A DNA stretch of 64,000 bases from Rhodobacterales bacterium HKCCE2091 (GTDB taxonomy: Bacteria; Pseudomonadota; Alphaproteobacteria; Rhodobacterales; Rhodobacteraceae). Below are positions 17,670-25,723 of this stretch, piece by piece. Under the pieces are notes generated by a model that did no database searches, had not been told where the DNA came from, and saw only the letters and a program-made list of their open reading frames with translations. How positions within the stretch are numbered: position 1 is the stretch's first letter; each line of letters starts with the position of its first letter. The position numbers were made by a program, and so were the translations under genes. The DNA lies in contig WVSL01000015.1 of NCBI GenBank assembly GCA_015689685.1, positions 1 through 64,000 of the forward strand, read 5' to 3'.

Positions 17670-17698
17670 TTGACACCGCTTCGGGGCGGCGATACTCC
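17670..17698 (+). promoter_or_regulatory. Candidate tRNA-Leu promoter
   Basis: A perfect -35 TTGACA (17670-17675) is followed after 17 bases by TACTCC (17693-17698), placing the transcription start about 10 bases before the mature tRNA 5' end at 17716. It begins just after the tamB stop. Confidence 0.6.
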
Positions 17699-17715
17699 CC
17701 CGCCTCACGACACCG

Positions 17716-17802
17716 GCCCAGGTGGCGGAATTGGTAGACGCGCTGGTTTCAGGTACCAGTGACTTAACGGTCGTGGAGGTTCGAGTCCTCTCCTGGGCAC
17801 CA
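17716..17802 (+). tRNA. tRNA-Leu (anticodon CAG)
   Basis: 87-nt class II tRNA. The acceptor stem GCCCAGG pairs with CCTGGGC, CCA is encoded at 17800-17802, the anticodon stem CTGGT/ACCAG encloses the 7-base loop TTCAGGT giving anticodon CAG, and a long variable arm precedes the T-arm GAGGTTCGAGTCCTC. It reads CUG, the dominant leucine codon in this GC-rich sequence. Confidence 0.96.
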
Positions 17803-17839
17803 TCCCTCCCGCCGGACGGCTTCGGGAAGGACCGGCAGG

Positions 17840-18454
17840 ATGCCAACCATCCATCTCCATCAGCGGGATCTCCCCGCGGACCTGACTCTCGGGAACGAGG
17901 TCGCCATCGACTGCGAGACGATGGGGCTGAACCCACACCGCGACCGGCTCTGCCTCGTGCAGCTGACGGACGGGTCGGAACACGTCCACCTCGTGCAGGT
18001 GGAACCGGGCCAGACCGAGGCGCCGAACCTCGCGCGGGTGCTGACCGACCCGGACCGGCTGAAGATCTTCCATTTCGGACGCTTCGACATCGCCGCGATG
18101 TTCAACGCCTTCGGCGCCCTGTCCGCCCCGGTCTACTGCACCAAGATCGCGTCCAAGCTGTGCCGGACCTACACCGACCGCCACGGGCTGAAGAATCTCG
18201 TGCAGGAAATCCTCGAGATCGACATCTCCAAGCAGCAGCAAAGCTCCGACTGGGGCGCGGCGACGCTGACCGACGCGCAGAAGACCTATGCGGCGACGGA
18301 CGTGATCTACCTGCACCGCCTGCGCGCGATCCTCGACGAACGGCTGGAACGCGAGGGCCGGACCGAACTGGCGCAGGCCTGTTTCGAATTCCTGCCCGCC
18401 CGCGCGATCCTCGACCTCACGGGCTGGCCGGACGAAGACATCTTCGCGCACTAG
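17840..18454 (+). CDS. rnd: RNase D-like 3'-5' exonuclease
   Basis: 204 aa DEDD-family 3'-5' exonuclease: ExoI DCET (around residues 24-27), ExoII in FHFGRFDIA, ExoIII in YAATDVIYLH. It consists of the nuclease domain only; the C-terminal HRDC domains of E. coli RNase D (375 aa) are absent, as is usual for this short alphaproteobacterial form. Likely role in 3' processing of tRNA or other small RNAs; the tRNA-Leu gene immediately upstream is suggestive but proves nothing. The gene is followed 10 bp later by lptC. Confidence 0.88.
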   Translation: MPTIHLHQRDLPADLTLGNEVAIDCETMGLNPHRDRLCLVQLTDGSEHVHLVQVEPGQTEAPNLARVLTDPDRLKIFHFGRFDIAAMFNAFGALSAPVYCTKIASKLCRTYTDRHGLKNLVQEILEIDISKQQQSSDWGAATLTDAQKTYAATDVIYLHRLRAILDERLEREGRTELAQACFEFLPARAILDLTGWPDEDIFAH

Positions 18455-18464
18455 GGGCCGGGAC

Positions 18465-19049
18465 ATGGCGGCGCCCAACCGATACTCCACCTGGATCGCC
18501 TGGGCGAAGATCGTTCTGCCGCTGATCGCGCTGGCGATCCTGTCGACCCTGTTCCTGTTCTCCGGCCGCCCGGATCCCGAAAGCGCCCTGCCGATCTACG
18601 AAGGCGCGGCGGAGCTTGCGCGGGAACAGCGGCTCGGCAGCCCGCGCTTCGCCGGCACGCTGGAAGACGGGCGCGAGATCCTGTTCGCCGCCGAAAGCGC
18701 CGCGCCGGTCCCCGACACCACCGACCGGTTCACGGCCGAAGTCGTCTCGGCCCGGCTGGTGCTCGCGCCCGGGCTGGAGGCGCTGATCGACGCGCCGGCG
18801 GCCGACATCGACATGGTGCGGGACGAGGCCACGCTCGACGGCGGGGTGGAACTGATGCGCACCGACGGGCTTCGGCTGTCGACCGAGACGCTGACGCTCG
18901 GCCTGTCCGCGTTCCGGGCCGAGGCGCCGTCCGAAGTCCATGCCGAAGCGCCGGGACTGACGCTCGACGCCGGCGCGATGGCGGTGTCGGAGGACGAGGT
19001 TATCCGTTTCACCGGCGGCGTCCGGGTGCTATACGAGCCGCGACCGTAA
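18465..19049 (+). CDS. lptC: LPS export ABC transporter periplasmic protein LptC
   Basis: 194 aa bitopic protein of the Lpt bridge that passes LPS from LptB2FG to LptA. One N-terminal membrane helix at about residues 12-33 (AKIVLPLIALAIL), then a periplasmic beta-jellyroll with repeated D-x-[VL]-x-L strands typical of LptC/OstA-like domains (TDGLRLSTETL). It lies directly upstream of lptA and lptB, the conserved order for the pathway. Confidence 0.9.
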   Translation: MAAPNRYSTWIAWAKIVLPLIALAILSTLFLFSGRPDPESALPIYEGAAELAREQRLGSPRFAGTLEDGREILFAAESAAPVPDTTDRFTAEVVSARLVLAPGLEALIDAPAADIDMVRDEATLDGGVELMRTDGLRLSTETLTLGLSAFRAEAPSEVHAEAPGLTLDAGAMAVSEDEVIRFTGGVRVLYEPRP

Positions 19050-19060
19050 GGAACCCCCCG

Positions 19061-19558
19061 ATGACCGCCGCCCTGCGCCCCGTTCTCGCCCTCTGCCTCG
19101 CGTTGTTCCTCGCCGCGCCCGCCGCGGCCCAGGTCGGGATCGGCTTCGGCGGCGTCGCGCATGACGGCCGCCAGCCGGTGGAAGTGACCGCCGACAGCCT
19201 GTCGGTCGATCGCGCCAGCGGGCAGGCGGTGTTTTCCGGCAACGTCATCATCGTCCAGGGCGACCTGCGCATGGCCGCGGGCGAGGTGACGGTGATCTAC
19301 GCCGATGGCGACGGCGGCACCGAGGTGTCCGAGGTGGTGGCGACCGGCGGCGTGCTGGTCACCCGCGGCGATGACGCGGCGGAGGGCGAACGCGCCGACT
19401 ACGCCATCGCCGACGCCAGCCTGACCCTGACCGGCAACGTGCTGGTGACCCAGGGCCCGACCGCGATCGCCGGCGACCGCATGGTGATCGACATGGAAAC
19501 CGGGTCGGGCACCGTCACGGGCCGGGTGCGGACGGTCCTGCAGGGTTCGGGCGAGTGA
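19061..19558 (+). CDS. lptA: LPS transport periplasmic protein LptA
   Basis: 165 aa. Signal peptide with cleavage after PAAAQ near residue 24, then a single OstA/LptA beta-jellyroll: PVEVTADSLSVDRASGQAVFSGNV is its diagnostic opening, and later SLTLTGNVLVTQGP and GDRMVIDMETG fit the same fold. LptA oligomers bridge the periplasm between LptC and LptD. The TGA stop overlaps the GTG start of lptB by 4 bp. Confidence 0.93.
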   Translation: MTAALRPVLALCLALFLAAPAAAQVGIGFGGVAHDGRQPVEVTADSLSVDRASGQAVFSGNVIIVQGDLRMAAGEVTVIYADGDGGTEVSEVVATGGVLVTRGDDAAEGERADYAIADASLTLTGNVLVTQGPTAIAGDRMVIDMETGSGTVTGRVRTVLQGSGE

Positions 19559-20316
19559 CCGCCCCGTCCCTCACCGTCGCCGCCGAGGGCAACAGCGGCC
19601 TGGTCGTCGCGAACCTGCGTAAGAGCTATCGCCGCCGCCCGGTGATCCGCGACGTGTCGATGACCCTGCGCCGCGGCGAGGTCGTCGCGCTGCTCGGGCC
19701 GAACGGGTCCGGGAAGACGACATGCTTCTATTCCATCGCCGGGCTCGTCACCCCCGATGGCGGCACCGTTGTTCTCGACGGGCTCGACGTGACGCTCTTG
19801 CCGATGTACCGGCGCGCGAAGGCCGGGATCGGCTACCTGCCGCAGGAAATGTCGATCTTCCGCGGCCTGTCGGTCGAGGACAACATCATGGCGATCCTCG
19901 AGATCTCCGAGAAGAACCTCCGGACCCGGCAGGACCGGCTGGAGGAACTGCTGTCGGAATTCTCCATCGGCCACCTGCGCCGCGCCCCCGCGCTGTCGCT
20001 GTCCGGCGGCGAACGGCGGCGGGTGGAAATCGCGCGCTGCCTTGCGTCGAAGCCCGCCTATGTCCTGCTGGACGAACCCTTCGCGGGCGTGGACCCGATC
20101 GCCGTGGGCGAGATCCGGGCGCTGGTCAGCGATCTCAAGACCCGCGGGCTCGGCGTGCTCATCACCGACCACAACGTGCGCGAGACGCTGCAGATCGTCG
20201 ACCGGGCCTACATCCTGCATGACGGCGCGATCCTGATGTCCGGATCGGCCCGCGAAGTGGTGGAGGACGAGAACGTCCGCCGCGTCTACCTCGGGCAGGG
20301 ATTCCGGATCAGCTGA
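19555..20316 (+). CDS. lptB: LPS export ABC transporter ATP-binding protein LptB
   Basis: 253 aa ATPase powering LPS extraction from the inner membrane with LptF/LptG (not in this window). Walker A GPNGSGKTT (48-56), Q-loop YLPQE, ABC signature LSGGERRR near 149, Walker B LLDEPFAGVDP, and H-loop ITDHN. The GTG start overlaps the lptA stop. No rpoN follows, unlike in E. coli; hpf comes next after about 200 bp. Confidence 0.95.
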   Translation: MTAPSLTVAAEGNSGLVVANLRKSYRRRPVIRDVSMTLRRGEVVALLGPNGSGKTTCFYSIAGLVTPDGGTVVLDGLDVTLLPMYRRAKAGIGYLPQEMSIFRGLSVEDNIMAILEISEKNLRTRQDRLEELLSEFSIGHLRRAPALSLSGGERRRVEIARCLASKPAYVLLDEPFAGVDPIAVGEIRALVSDLKTRGLGVLITDHNVRETLQIVDRAYILHDGAILMSGSAREVVEDENVRRVYLGQGFRIS

Positions 20317-20520
20317 CCGCGCCGCGGCGCGGCTTTGCAATTCGATTGACACGTGGCTGTCATCTGACGCCAAATATCCTCGATGATGGCCTTGTCCCAA
20401 GACATCCCGCCCGCCGATGCCCCACGCGCCGGCACGCCCGGACCGGGCGGATTCCCACACAGAGACGAAGCAAGGCAACCGGAAGGAAGCGGACCCCGCA
20501 AGGGCCCGAACGGAGGACTC

Positions 20521-21093
20521 ATGAGGTACAAGATCAGCGGCAGACAGATCGAGATCGGCAACGCGTTGCAGGTCCATGTCCAGGACGGGCTCGGCGCCGC
20601 GGTCGAGAAATACGCGGAACGTCCGACCGACGCCAACGTCGTGTTCTCGAAAAGCGGGCATGAATTCGTCTGCGAAGCCTCGGTTCACCTGTCGACCGGC
20701 CTCACCGCATCCGCGAAGGCGGCGGCGACCGAGATCTACGCCGCGTTCGACGCCTGCTGCGACAAGATGGAAAAGCAGCTTCGGCGCTACAAGCGGCGGT
20801 TGAAGGACCACCACAAGGAACGGGCCCAACCCGTTGAAACCTCGGGCGGCTCGACGTATATCCTCGCCGGGTCGGAAACCGGGTCGGAGGACGACGAGCC
20901 CGAAAGCCTGCAGCCGATCATCGTGGCCGAGATGGAGACGAGCATTCCGTCGCTCTCGGTCGGCGAAGCGGTGATGCAGATGGAGCTCGCCGGCGCACCG
21001 CTCCTGGTCTTCCGCAACGAGGGACAGAACCGGGTCAACGTCGTGTATCGCCGCGAAGACGGCAACGTCGGCTGGATCGACCCGTCGAATTGA
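20521..21093 (+). CDS. hpf: Ribosome hibernation promoting factor, long form
   Basis: 190 aa, the long HPF that dimerises 70S ribosomes into inactive 100S particles. The N-terminal S30AE domain (residues 1-100) begins MRYKISGRQIEIG; a charged linker leads to the C-terminal dimerisation domain (about 130-188, PIIVAEMETSIPSLSVGEAV...NVVYRREDGNVGWIDP). The start ATG at 20521 has GGAGGA five bases upstream; an in-frame upstream extension lacks homology. In the 204-bp leader region a perfect TTGACA lies at 20346-20351, but no convincing -10 is correctly spaced. Confidence 0.93.
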   Translation: MRYKISGRQIEIGNALQVHVQDGLGAAVEKYAERPTDANVVFSKSGHEFVCEASVHLSTGLTASAKAAATEIYAAFDACCDKMEKQLRRYKRRLKDHHKERAQPVETSGGSTYILAGSETGSEDDEPESLQPIIVAEMETSIPSLSVGEAVMQMELAGAPLLVFRNEGQNRVNVVYRREDGNVGWIDPSN

Positions 21094-21121
21094 ACCGCGG
21101 CCGCGGGGGGCGGCCGCCGGT
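21094..21121 (+). terminator. GC-rich hairpin between hpf and ptsN
   Basis: GCGGCCGC at 21097-21104 pairs with GCGGCCGC at 21110-21117 around a five-G loop, with three further outer pairs across a one-base bulge. There is no U-run after it, so it could be a weak terminator, a processing site or an mRNA-stabilising structure that sets hpf above ptsN expression. Confidence 0.45.
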
Positions 21122-21133
21122 CAGGGATCTTGA

Positions 21134-21598
21134 ATGGAGCTTTCCACCTTACTGAAACCGGACGCCGTTCGCGTGGTCGCGGACGTCACGTCGAAGAAGC
21201 GGCTGATGCAGAAGATCGCCGAGGTCGCCGAGGGAATCGTCGGGCTGCCCGCGTCCTCGGTGTTCGAGGCGCTGCAGGACCGCGAAAGCCTCGGCCCGAC
21301 CGGTGTCGGCGGCGGAGTTGCCTTGCCGCACGCCCGGCTGCCCGGCCTGACCGAGGTTCACGGTGCTTTCCTGCGGCTGGAGCACCCGATCGACTTCGAC
21401 AGCGTCGACCGGCTGCCCGTCGATCTCGTCTTCGCGCTGTTCGCGCCGGCCGATTCCGGTGTCGACCACCTGAAGGCCCTGGCGCTCGTGTCCCGCACGC
21501 TGAGGAACGAGGCGTTGTGCAACAAGCTGCGGGCCAATTCGGATCCGGCGACGCTCCACACGCTCATCACCGAGGGCGAGGCGAGCCGGGCGGCGTGA
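21134..21598 (+). CDS. ptsN: Nitrogen-regulatory PTS enzyme IIA-Ntr
   Basis: 154 aa EIIA-Ntr, phosphorylated on His66 (VALPHARLP) by the PTS-Ntr relay (PtsP-PtsO). It has regulatory rather than transport roles (potassium, carbon/nitrogen balance, and in alphaproteobacteria stringent response links). The surrounding conserved blocks (DRESLGPTGVGGG, HLKALALVSRTLRN) are typical. It is downstream of hpf in the usual proteobacterial order. It converges with the sulfotransferase gene with a 7-bp gap. Confidence 0.93.
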   Translation: MELSTLLKPDAVRVVADVTSKKRLMQKIAEVAEGIVGLPASSVFEALQDRESLGPTGVGGGVALPHARLPGLTEVHGAFLRLEHPIDFDSVDRLPVDLVFALFAPADSGVDHLKALALVSRTLRNEALCNKLRANSDPATLHTLITEGEASRAA

Positions 21599-21605
21599 CA
21601 GTGGC

Positions 21606-23021
21606 TCAGCGCCAGTCGCCGAAACCGAACACGAGGTAATCCCGCCGGTAGGCCGCGCGCGCCGCGGCCTCCAGGTCCGCGTCATGGATCGCGGACAGGG
21701 GGAACGGGGCGTTGTCCACGGCCACCGGCCAGGGCGGCGCGTCGGCATGGCCGAGCATCGACGGCGCCGCGGCAAGGTCGCGGTCGCGCACGACGACATC
21801 CGGCAGCGCGAATCCCGCCATCCCCTGAATGACCGCGTTCTGCCCCGCCCACGTCGCGGGCGGGTCGATGCTGGTCTGTGCCGCGAGGCAGGGCTTCAGG
21901 AATTCGAGGAACGCGAGGAACGCGGCCCGGTGCGCCGCGATGTCGTAGTCCGGATCCGGCCATCGCCCCGGCAGCGGCACGCCGTACCTGTTGCGCAGGA
22001 CCTTGCGGGTCACGGCGAAGACGGGCCGTCCGCGCGGCAGCACGTCGCGGCAGAAGACATGGTGCGCCCGCGCCACCGGGTGCCGGACCAGCGTGAACCG
22101 TCGGTGCCCCGGCCGGTCGCGCATCCAGCCGCGCAGCTCGCGCTGCGTCAGGCCCCGCGGCAAGGCGTCCTCCGGCACGCGCTCCACCGCTGCGAGCCAG
22201 CTGAGCGTTTCCCGCACCAGCGCGCCCGGAACCGGCATGTAGAGCAGCCCGGCGGCATCGGCCGTCACGAAGGATTTCACCGTCGGGCTTCGGCCAGCCT
22301 CCTCCGCCAGCGGACGGTCGAGCCCGAACGGGTCAAGCCGCGCGATGGCGGCCTGCATTTCGTCGGGGTTCGACACCTTGCCCATCGGGCCGCCGGGGTT
22401 CTGCGGTTTGAGACGCGAGGCCGCGGGGTCGATCGCGCCGTCGACGCGCAGGAACCGCAGCAGCCCGTTCAGCACCTCGGCCGCGTTCAGGTCGGTGTAG
22501 TCCAGTTCGAACGCGGTCTGTCCGGTTTCCTGCAGGCCCCGGCGCACGCGGGCGCGGAATCCCTGCCAGTCCGCAAGCATCGCCTCGAACTCCGCCGGGT
22601 CGAACCGCACCTCCGCGTCGCGGCGGTGGCGGGCGTCGGTCAGCTTCCACTGCCCAGTCTCGGCCGCGATCCGGCGCGAGATGTAGCTGTCGAGCGGGTT
22701 GCGGGTCAGGATCACCTTGCCGATCCGCCTGTCGGACAGCAGCCGGGGCAGGATCCGCGGATCGTGGTCGTGGAAGTAACGGAACCCCGGAAGGCCGGGG
22801 GATTGCTGCACGATCTCGTCGAGGAACGCCTGCGGATCGGCTTCCCGCGCGGCGAGGTCGAAGCCGAAGAGCTCGGTCCCGTCGTGGCGGCCGATGAAGA
22901 CCGGGTTGAAGACCTCGCCGTGCATGGTGATGCCGGGAACGCGGTCCAGCATGGCCTCCAGGTGGTTCGAACCCGTCCGCATCTCGGCGAGGACGACGAA
23001 GGCGTCGAAGGGGCGGGCCAC
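21606..23021 (-). CDS. Two-domain PAPS-dependent sulfotransferase (NodH-like N-terminal half)
   Basis: 471 aa. The N-terminal half has the 5'-phosphosulfate-binding loop (EMRTGSNHLE, R15-S18), the EVF segment, and the 3'-phosphate region LTRNPLDSYIS near 105-120, as in NodH/Stf0-type carbohydrate sulfotransferases. The C-terminal half contains a second sulfotransferase-like piece, LVRHPVARAHHVFCRDV, resembling the 3'-phosphate motif of Golgi-type (family 2) enzymes, and ends AAYRRDYLVFGF, but I see no second 5' loop. Likely transfers sulfate from PAPS to a sugar. It is the last gene of the surface-glycan operon, 3 bp after the GT14-like gene. Confidence 0.82.
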   Translation of the reverse strand: MARPFDAFVVLAEMRTGSNHLEAMLDRVPGITMHGEVFNPVFIGRHDGTELFGFDLAAREADPQAFLDEIVQQSPGLPGFRYFHDHDPRILPRLLSDRRIGKVILTRNPLDSYISRRIAAETGQWKLTDARHRRDAEVRFDPAEFEAMLADWQGFRARVRRGLQETGQTAFELDYTDLNAAEVLNGLLRFLRVDGAIDPAASRLKPQNPGGPMGKVSNPDEMQAAIARLDPFGLDRPLAEEAGRSPTVKSFVTADAAGLLYMPVPGALVRETLSWLAAVERVPEDALPRGLTQRELRGWMRDRPGHRRFTLVRHPVARAHHVFCRDVLPRGRPVFAVTRKVLRNRYGVPLPGRWPDPDYDIAAHRAAFLAFLEFLKPCLAAQTSIDPPATWAGQNAVIQGMAGFALPDVVVRDRDLAAAPSMLGHADAPPWPVAVDNAPFPLSAIHDADLEAAARAAYRRDYLVFGFGDWR

Positions 23022-23024
23022 GGC

Positions 23025-24722
23025 TCAGCGCACCAGGTAGGGACGGGTCCGCGCCGGGGGTCTCGGAGCCGGATCCGGGTTGGGAAGCTCGCCGACGAGC
23101 ACCGGGTTCATCCCCTGGTTCTTGAGCGCCTGCACGAAGCCGCGGAGCCCCTCGATCTCGGCCATGCGCGGCGCCTCGGCCAGCCGGGGCGCGGCGGGGC
23201 CGGCGATGTGGTCGATCAGCGTCTGAAGGTGTTCCATCGGCTGGTCGAGGAATTCACCCAGGGACCAGATATGGGTCACGGCGCGGGTCTGGACAGAGTG
23301 CAGCCGTTCGAGGAACTGCGCCTCGACCTTCTGCAGCAGCGCCGCCCTGCGCCGAAGCTCCGCGAAATCGCGGTTCTGCCGGTGCAGCGGGATCGCCCAG
23401 GCGCCGGTGACGACCCAGAACGCCGCGTTCGGATCGGTCACGGCGAACTCCGTCACCTCCTGCCGGTCGGCGGGCCCGAACTGGAACACCAGCCGCTCGC
23501 CCCGGGTGTTCCAGACGAGGTTGGTCAGGAAGCGGTCGGGGTTGTAGTCCCGGAGCGCCGCGCTATCGGACACCGCCCCGGCGAAGACCTCGGCCTCGTC
23601 CGCGAAGTCCGCCCGCTCGGGATCGAACAGGTGGCCGTGAACCCGGTTGCCGGTCTGCCGCGACAGCCAGTCCGGGAACTCCTCGAACACCGCGTCGAGC
23701 CCGTGGCAGACCGTGTAGGGCGCGGCGGACTTGCCGTTTTCCCAGTCGGGGTTGGGGAACCGCCCCGCCATGTAGAGCCCGGCACGTCCACGGGTCCGCC
23801 GTTCCGTCGCGCGGGCGAAGACACGGTCGATCCGGTCGGGCTGCGGTTCGGCGACACGCGGCGCACCGGGTGGCGCGGACAGGAACGCGTCGTAGAGCGC
23901 ATCGGCACCCGGCCAGGCCTTTCGCGCGACGAAGCAGTCCGACCGGCGCAGGAGATCGAGGTGATCGTCGTAGAAGACGTGTGGCTTGCCTTGGAAATCG
24001 AACTTCGACAGCGTCAGTGTCCGGCTTTCGATCTGCGCGCCGTAGCGCCGGGCGAGGGTCTGGAAGTAGCTTTCGTCCGGGATCCACACATCGCGGAAGT
24101 AGCGGTCGAACTCGGCCCGGCGCGGATCCTGGAGGATCGCCGACAGGGTCTGCCGGGTCAGGCACCACCACTGGCTGCCAAGATGCGGCGAGACGCCATC
24201 GGGCACCGCACGCGACAGCCCGAGCCGCCGCTGCCATTCCACCGACTTGTCGAACAGCCAGCGATGCCGTTTCCACGAGAACGGGAAGCGCAGGTGGAAC
24301 CGTTCCTCCGCGAGGCCGCCTGTGGTCCAGTCCACCTCCTCCGTCGTGACGCTTTCGATGAAATCCGTGCGCGGGCGGGCGTCGAGCCAGTCGCGCAGTT
24401 CCTCCACCGGGCGGAGCGGCAGGCAGGAGCCGGAAGCGAGGTAGACGTGGCGCACCGAGGCGAATTCCCGCAGCAGCATCTCGGACGCCGCCTGGGTCGC
24501 GGCGACGAGCGACCAGCGGCCCCATTCGCAGGCATAGCGGCGGCAGAACCGAACGTTCCAGAGGTCCGACAGCTCCGCCCGCATCGCCTCGACCTCGGCC
24601 GCGCGCGCCCGCGCGTCGACATGGACGACCACCGGGCAGTCGCGTTCGGCCCAGTAGCGCGCCACCTGCGCGGCCCGGTTCAGCGCGGTGTGGCAGAGCA
24701 TGACAAAGCCGAGACTGCTCAT
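23025..24722 (-). CDS. GT14-like beta-1,6-N-acetylglucosaminyl/xylosyl transferase with C-terminal extension
   Basis: 565 aa. The first ~260 residues match the Core-2/I-branching (GT14) fold: opening GFVMLCHTALNRAAQVARYW, VVVHVDARA, LASGSCLPLRP, then SQWWCLTR and a PDESYFQT acidic catalytic-site region. GT14 includes branching GlcNAc-transferases and the xylosyltransferases that start glycosaminoglycan chains. The remaining ~300 residues are a distinct domain that I associate with an uncharacterised alphaproteobacterial family. The start at 24722 overlaps the upstream gene by 4 bp; open frame further upstream is antisense noise over the neighbouring gene. Confidence 0.8.
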   Translation of the reverse strand: MSSLGFVMLCHTALNRAAQVARYWAERDCPVVVHVDARARAAEVEAMRAELSDLWNVRFCRRYACEWGRWSLVAATQAASEMLLREFASVRHVYLASGSCLPLRPVEELRDWLDARPRTDFIESVTTEEVDWTTGGLAEERFHLRFPFSWKRHRWLFDKSVEWQRRLGLSRAVPDGVSPHLGSQWWCLTRQTLSAILQDPRRAEFDRYFRDVWIPDESYFQTLARRYGAQIESRTLTLSKFDFQGKPHVFYDDHLDLLRRSDCFVARKAWPGADALYDAFLSAPPGAPRVAEPQPDRIDRVFARATERRTRGRAGLYMAGRFPNPDWENGKSAAPYTVCHGLDAVFEEFPDWLSRQTGNRVHGHLFDPERADFADEAEVFAGAVSDSAALRDYNPDRFLTNLVWNTRGERLVFQFGPADRQEVTEFAVTDPNAAFWVVTGAWAIPLHRQNRDFAELRRRAALLQKVEAQFLERLHSVQTRAVTHIWSLGEFLDQPMEHLQTLIDHIAGPAAPRLAEAPRMAEIEGLRGFVQALKNQGMNPVLVGELPNPDPAPRPPARTRPYLVR

Positions 24723-25723
24723 GCCCAGTTCCCCTTGGAGATCAGGCCGAGGATCTCGAGCTGCCGCCAGTCCCGATAGCGCTCGGAGAACCGGTTCCAG
24801 AAATCCGGCGACCCGGCACCGGCATAGGCTTCGTATTCGCGGCTTGCCGCGTAGTGCTGGCGGCGGCTCAACTCCTCGTCCGCCTTCCGGCCGAAGCTGT
24901 CGAGGAACTTGGCGTGCAGGAGGACCCCGGTGGCCTTCTCGCCCCCCCATTCGTCGAACACGAGGTTCAGGCCACGCGGCAGAAGCATGTGGGTCGAACT
25001 GGCGTAGGCATAGCGCCGGTGCCACTTCACCAGCGGGATCTTGTTCAGCGCGGGGGCGAGATCGGGCCGGTCGGCGAAGAAGGCGCGGGCGCGCGGGCCG
25101 CCCTGGATCCACAGGTTGCCGAACTGCCAGTTGCGGGAAATCGTGTAGTTGCCGGAATCGAACCAGCAGGCGGTCTCGAACGGATCCTCGCCCTCGGCGC
25201 AGGTGGCCTCGGCCAGCGGGCCTTTCGGGTACATGTCCAGGAGCATGGTGCCGAACGCCTTGATCGACGAGGCATCGAGCCAGTCGGTCAGCGCGGGCAG
25301 CGGCCTTGCGTCGCAGAACGGGTAGACGAGGAATTCGTCGGGATCGACCGTCAGGCACCAGTGCCCGTGCCCGTACCGGGACAGGAGCCGGTTCATCCAG
25401 TCCATCCCGAACCGCGACCGCTTGTAGCTCGCATCCGTGACCCAGACCGAGCAGTCGCGCTGGTCCATCAGGTATTCGCGGCTGCCGTCGCGGCTGTCGT
25501 TGTCGACGAGCAGGAAGTGCGACACCCCGAGGCGGCGGTAGTAGTCGAGGAACCACGGCAGCCGCGCGCGTTCGTTCCGCAACGTGACGAAACACAGGAT
25601 CTGGCCCCGGCGGATCAGGCTGGTGCGATCGACCACGAGATCCAGCGCCCGCGACTTGCGCCAGGCCCGTATGCGGAATCGACGGCGCCGCAGGCGCAGG
25701 CCGTAACGCTCGATTGCCCTCAT
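24719..25723 (-). CDS. Glycosyltransferase family 2-like protein (Glyco_tranf_2_4 type)
   Basis: 334 aa. A conserved pattern of the GT92/Glyco_tranf_2_4 group: FVTLRNERARLPWFLDYYRRLGV near residue 45, FLLVDNDSRDGS, and the metal-binding DPDEFLVYP (D-x-D) near 117. An Arg-rich N-terminus (RLRRRRFRIRAWRKSR) suggests association with the cytoplasmic membrane surface. Both ends overlap neighbouring genes by 4 bp (GT4 upstream, GT14-like downstream). The ATG at 25723 was chosen because the upstream open frame overlaps the GT4 gene. Donor and acceptor unknown. Confidence 0.82.
   Translation of the reverse strand: MRAIERYGLRLRRRRFRIRAWRKSRALDLVVDRTSLIRRGQILCFVTLRNERARLPWFLDYYRRLGVSHFLLVDNDSRDGSREYLMDQRDCSVWVTDASYKRSRFGMDWMNRLLSRYGHGHWCLTVDPDEFLVYPFCDARPLPALTDWLDASSIKAFGTMLLDMYPKGPLAEATCAEGEDPFETACWFDSGNYTISRNWQFGNLWIQGGPRARAFFADRPDLAPALNKIPLVKWHRRYAYASSTHMLLPRGLNLVFDEWGGEKATGVLLHAKFLDSFGRKADEELSRRQHYAASREYEAYAGAGSPDFWNRFSERYRDWRQLEILGLISKGNWA

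Noticed and set aside
20383-20520. 46-codon N-terminal extension of hpf
   Set aside because: The extension is Pro/Gly-rich without homology and the ATG at 20521 has a near-perfect ribosome binding site.
21684-24779. 1031-codon plus-strand open frame across the sulfotransferase and GT14-like genes
   Set aside because: Spans two real genes on the opposite strand and is His/Arg/Gln-rich without any recognisable domain.
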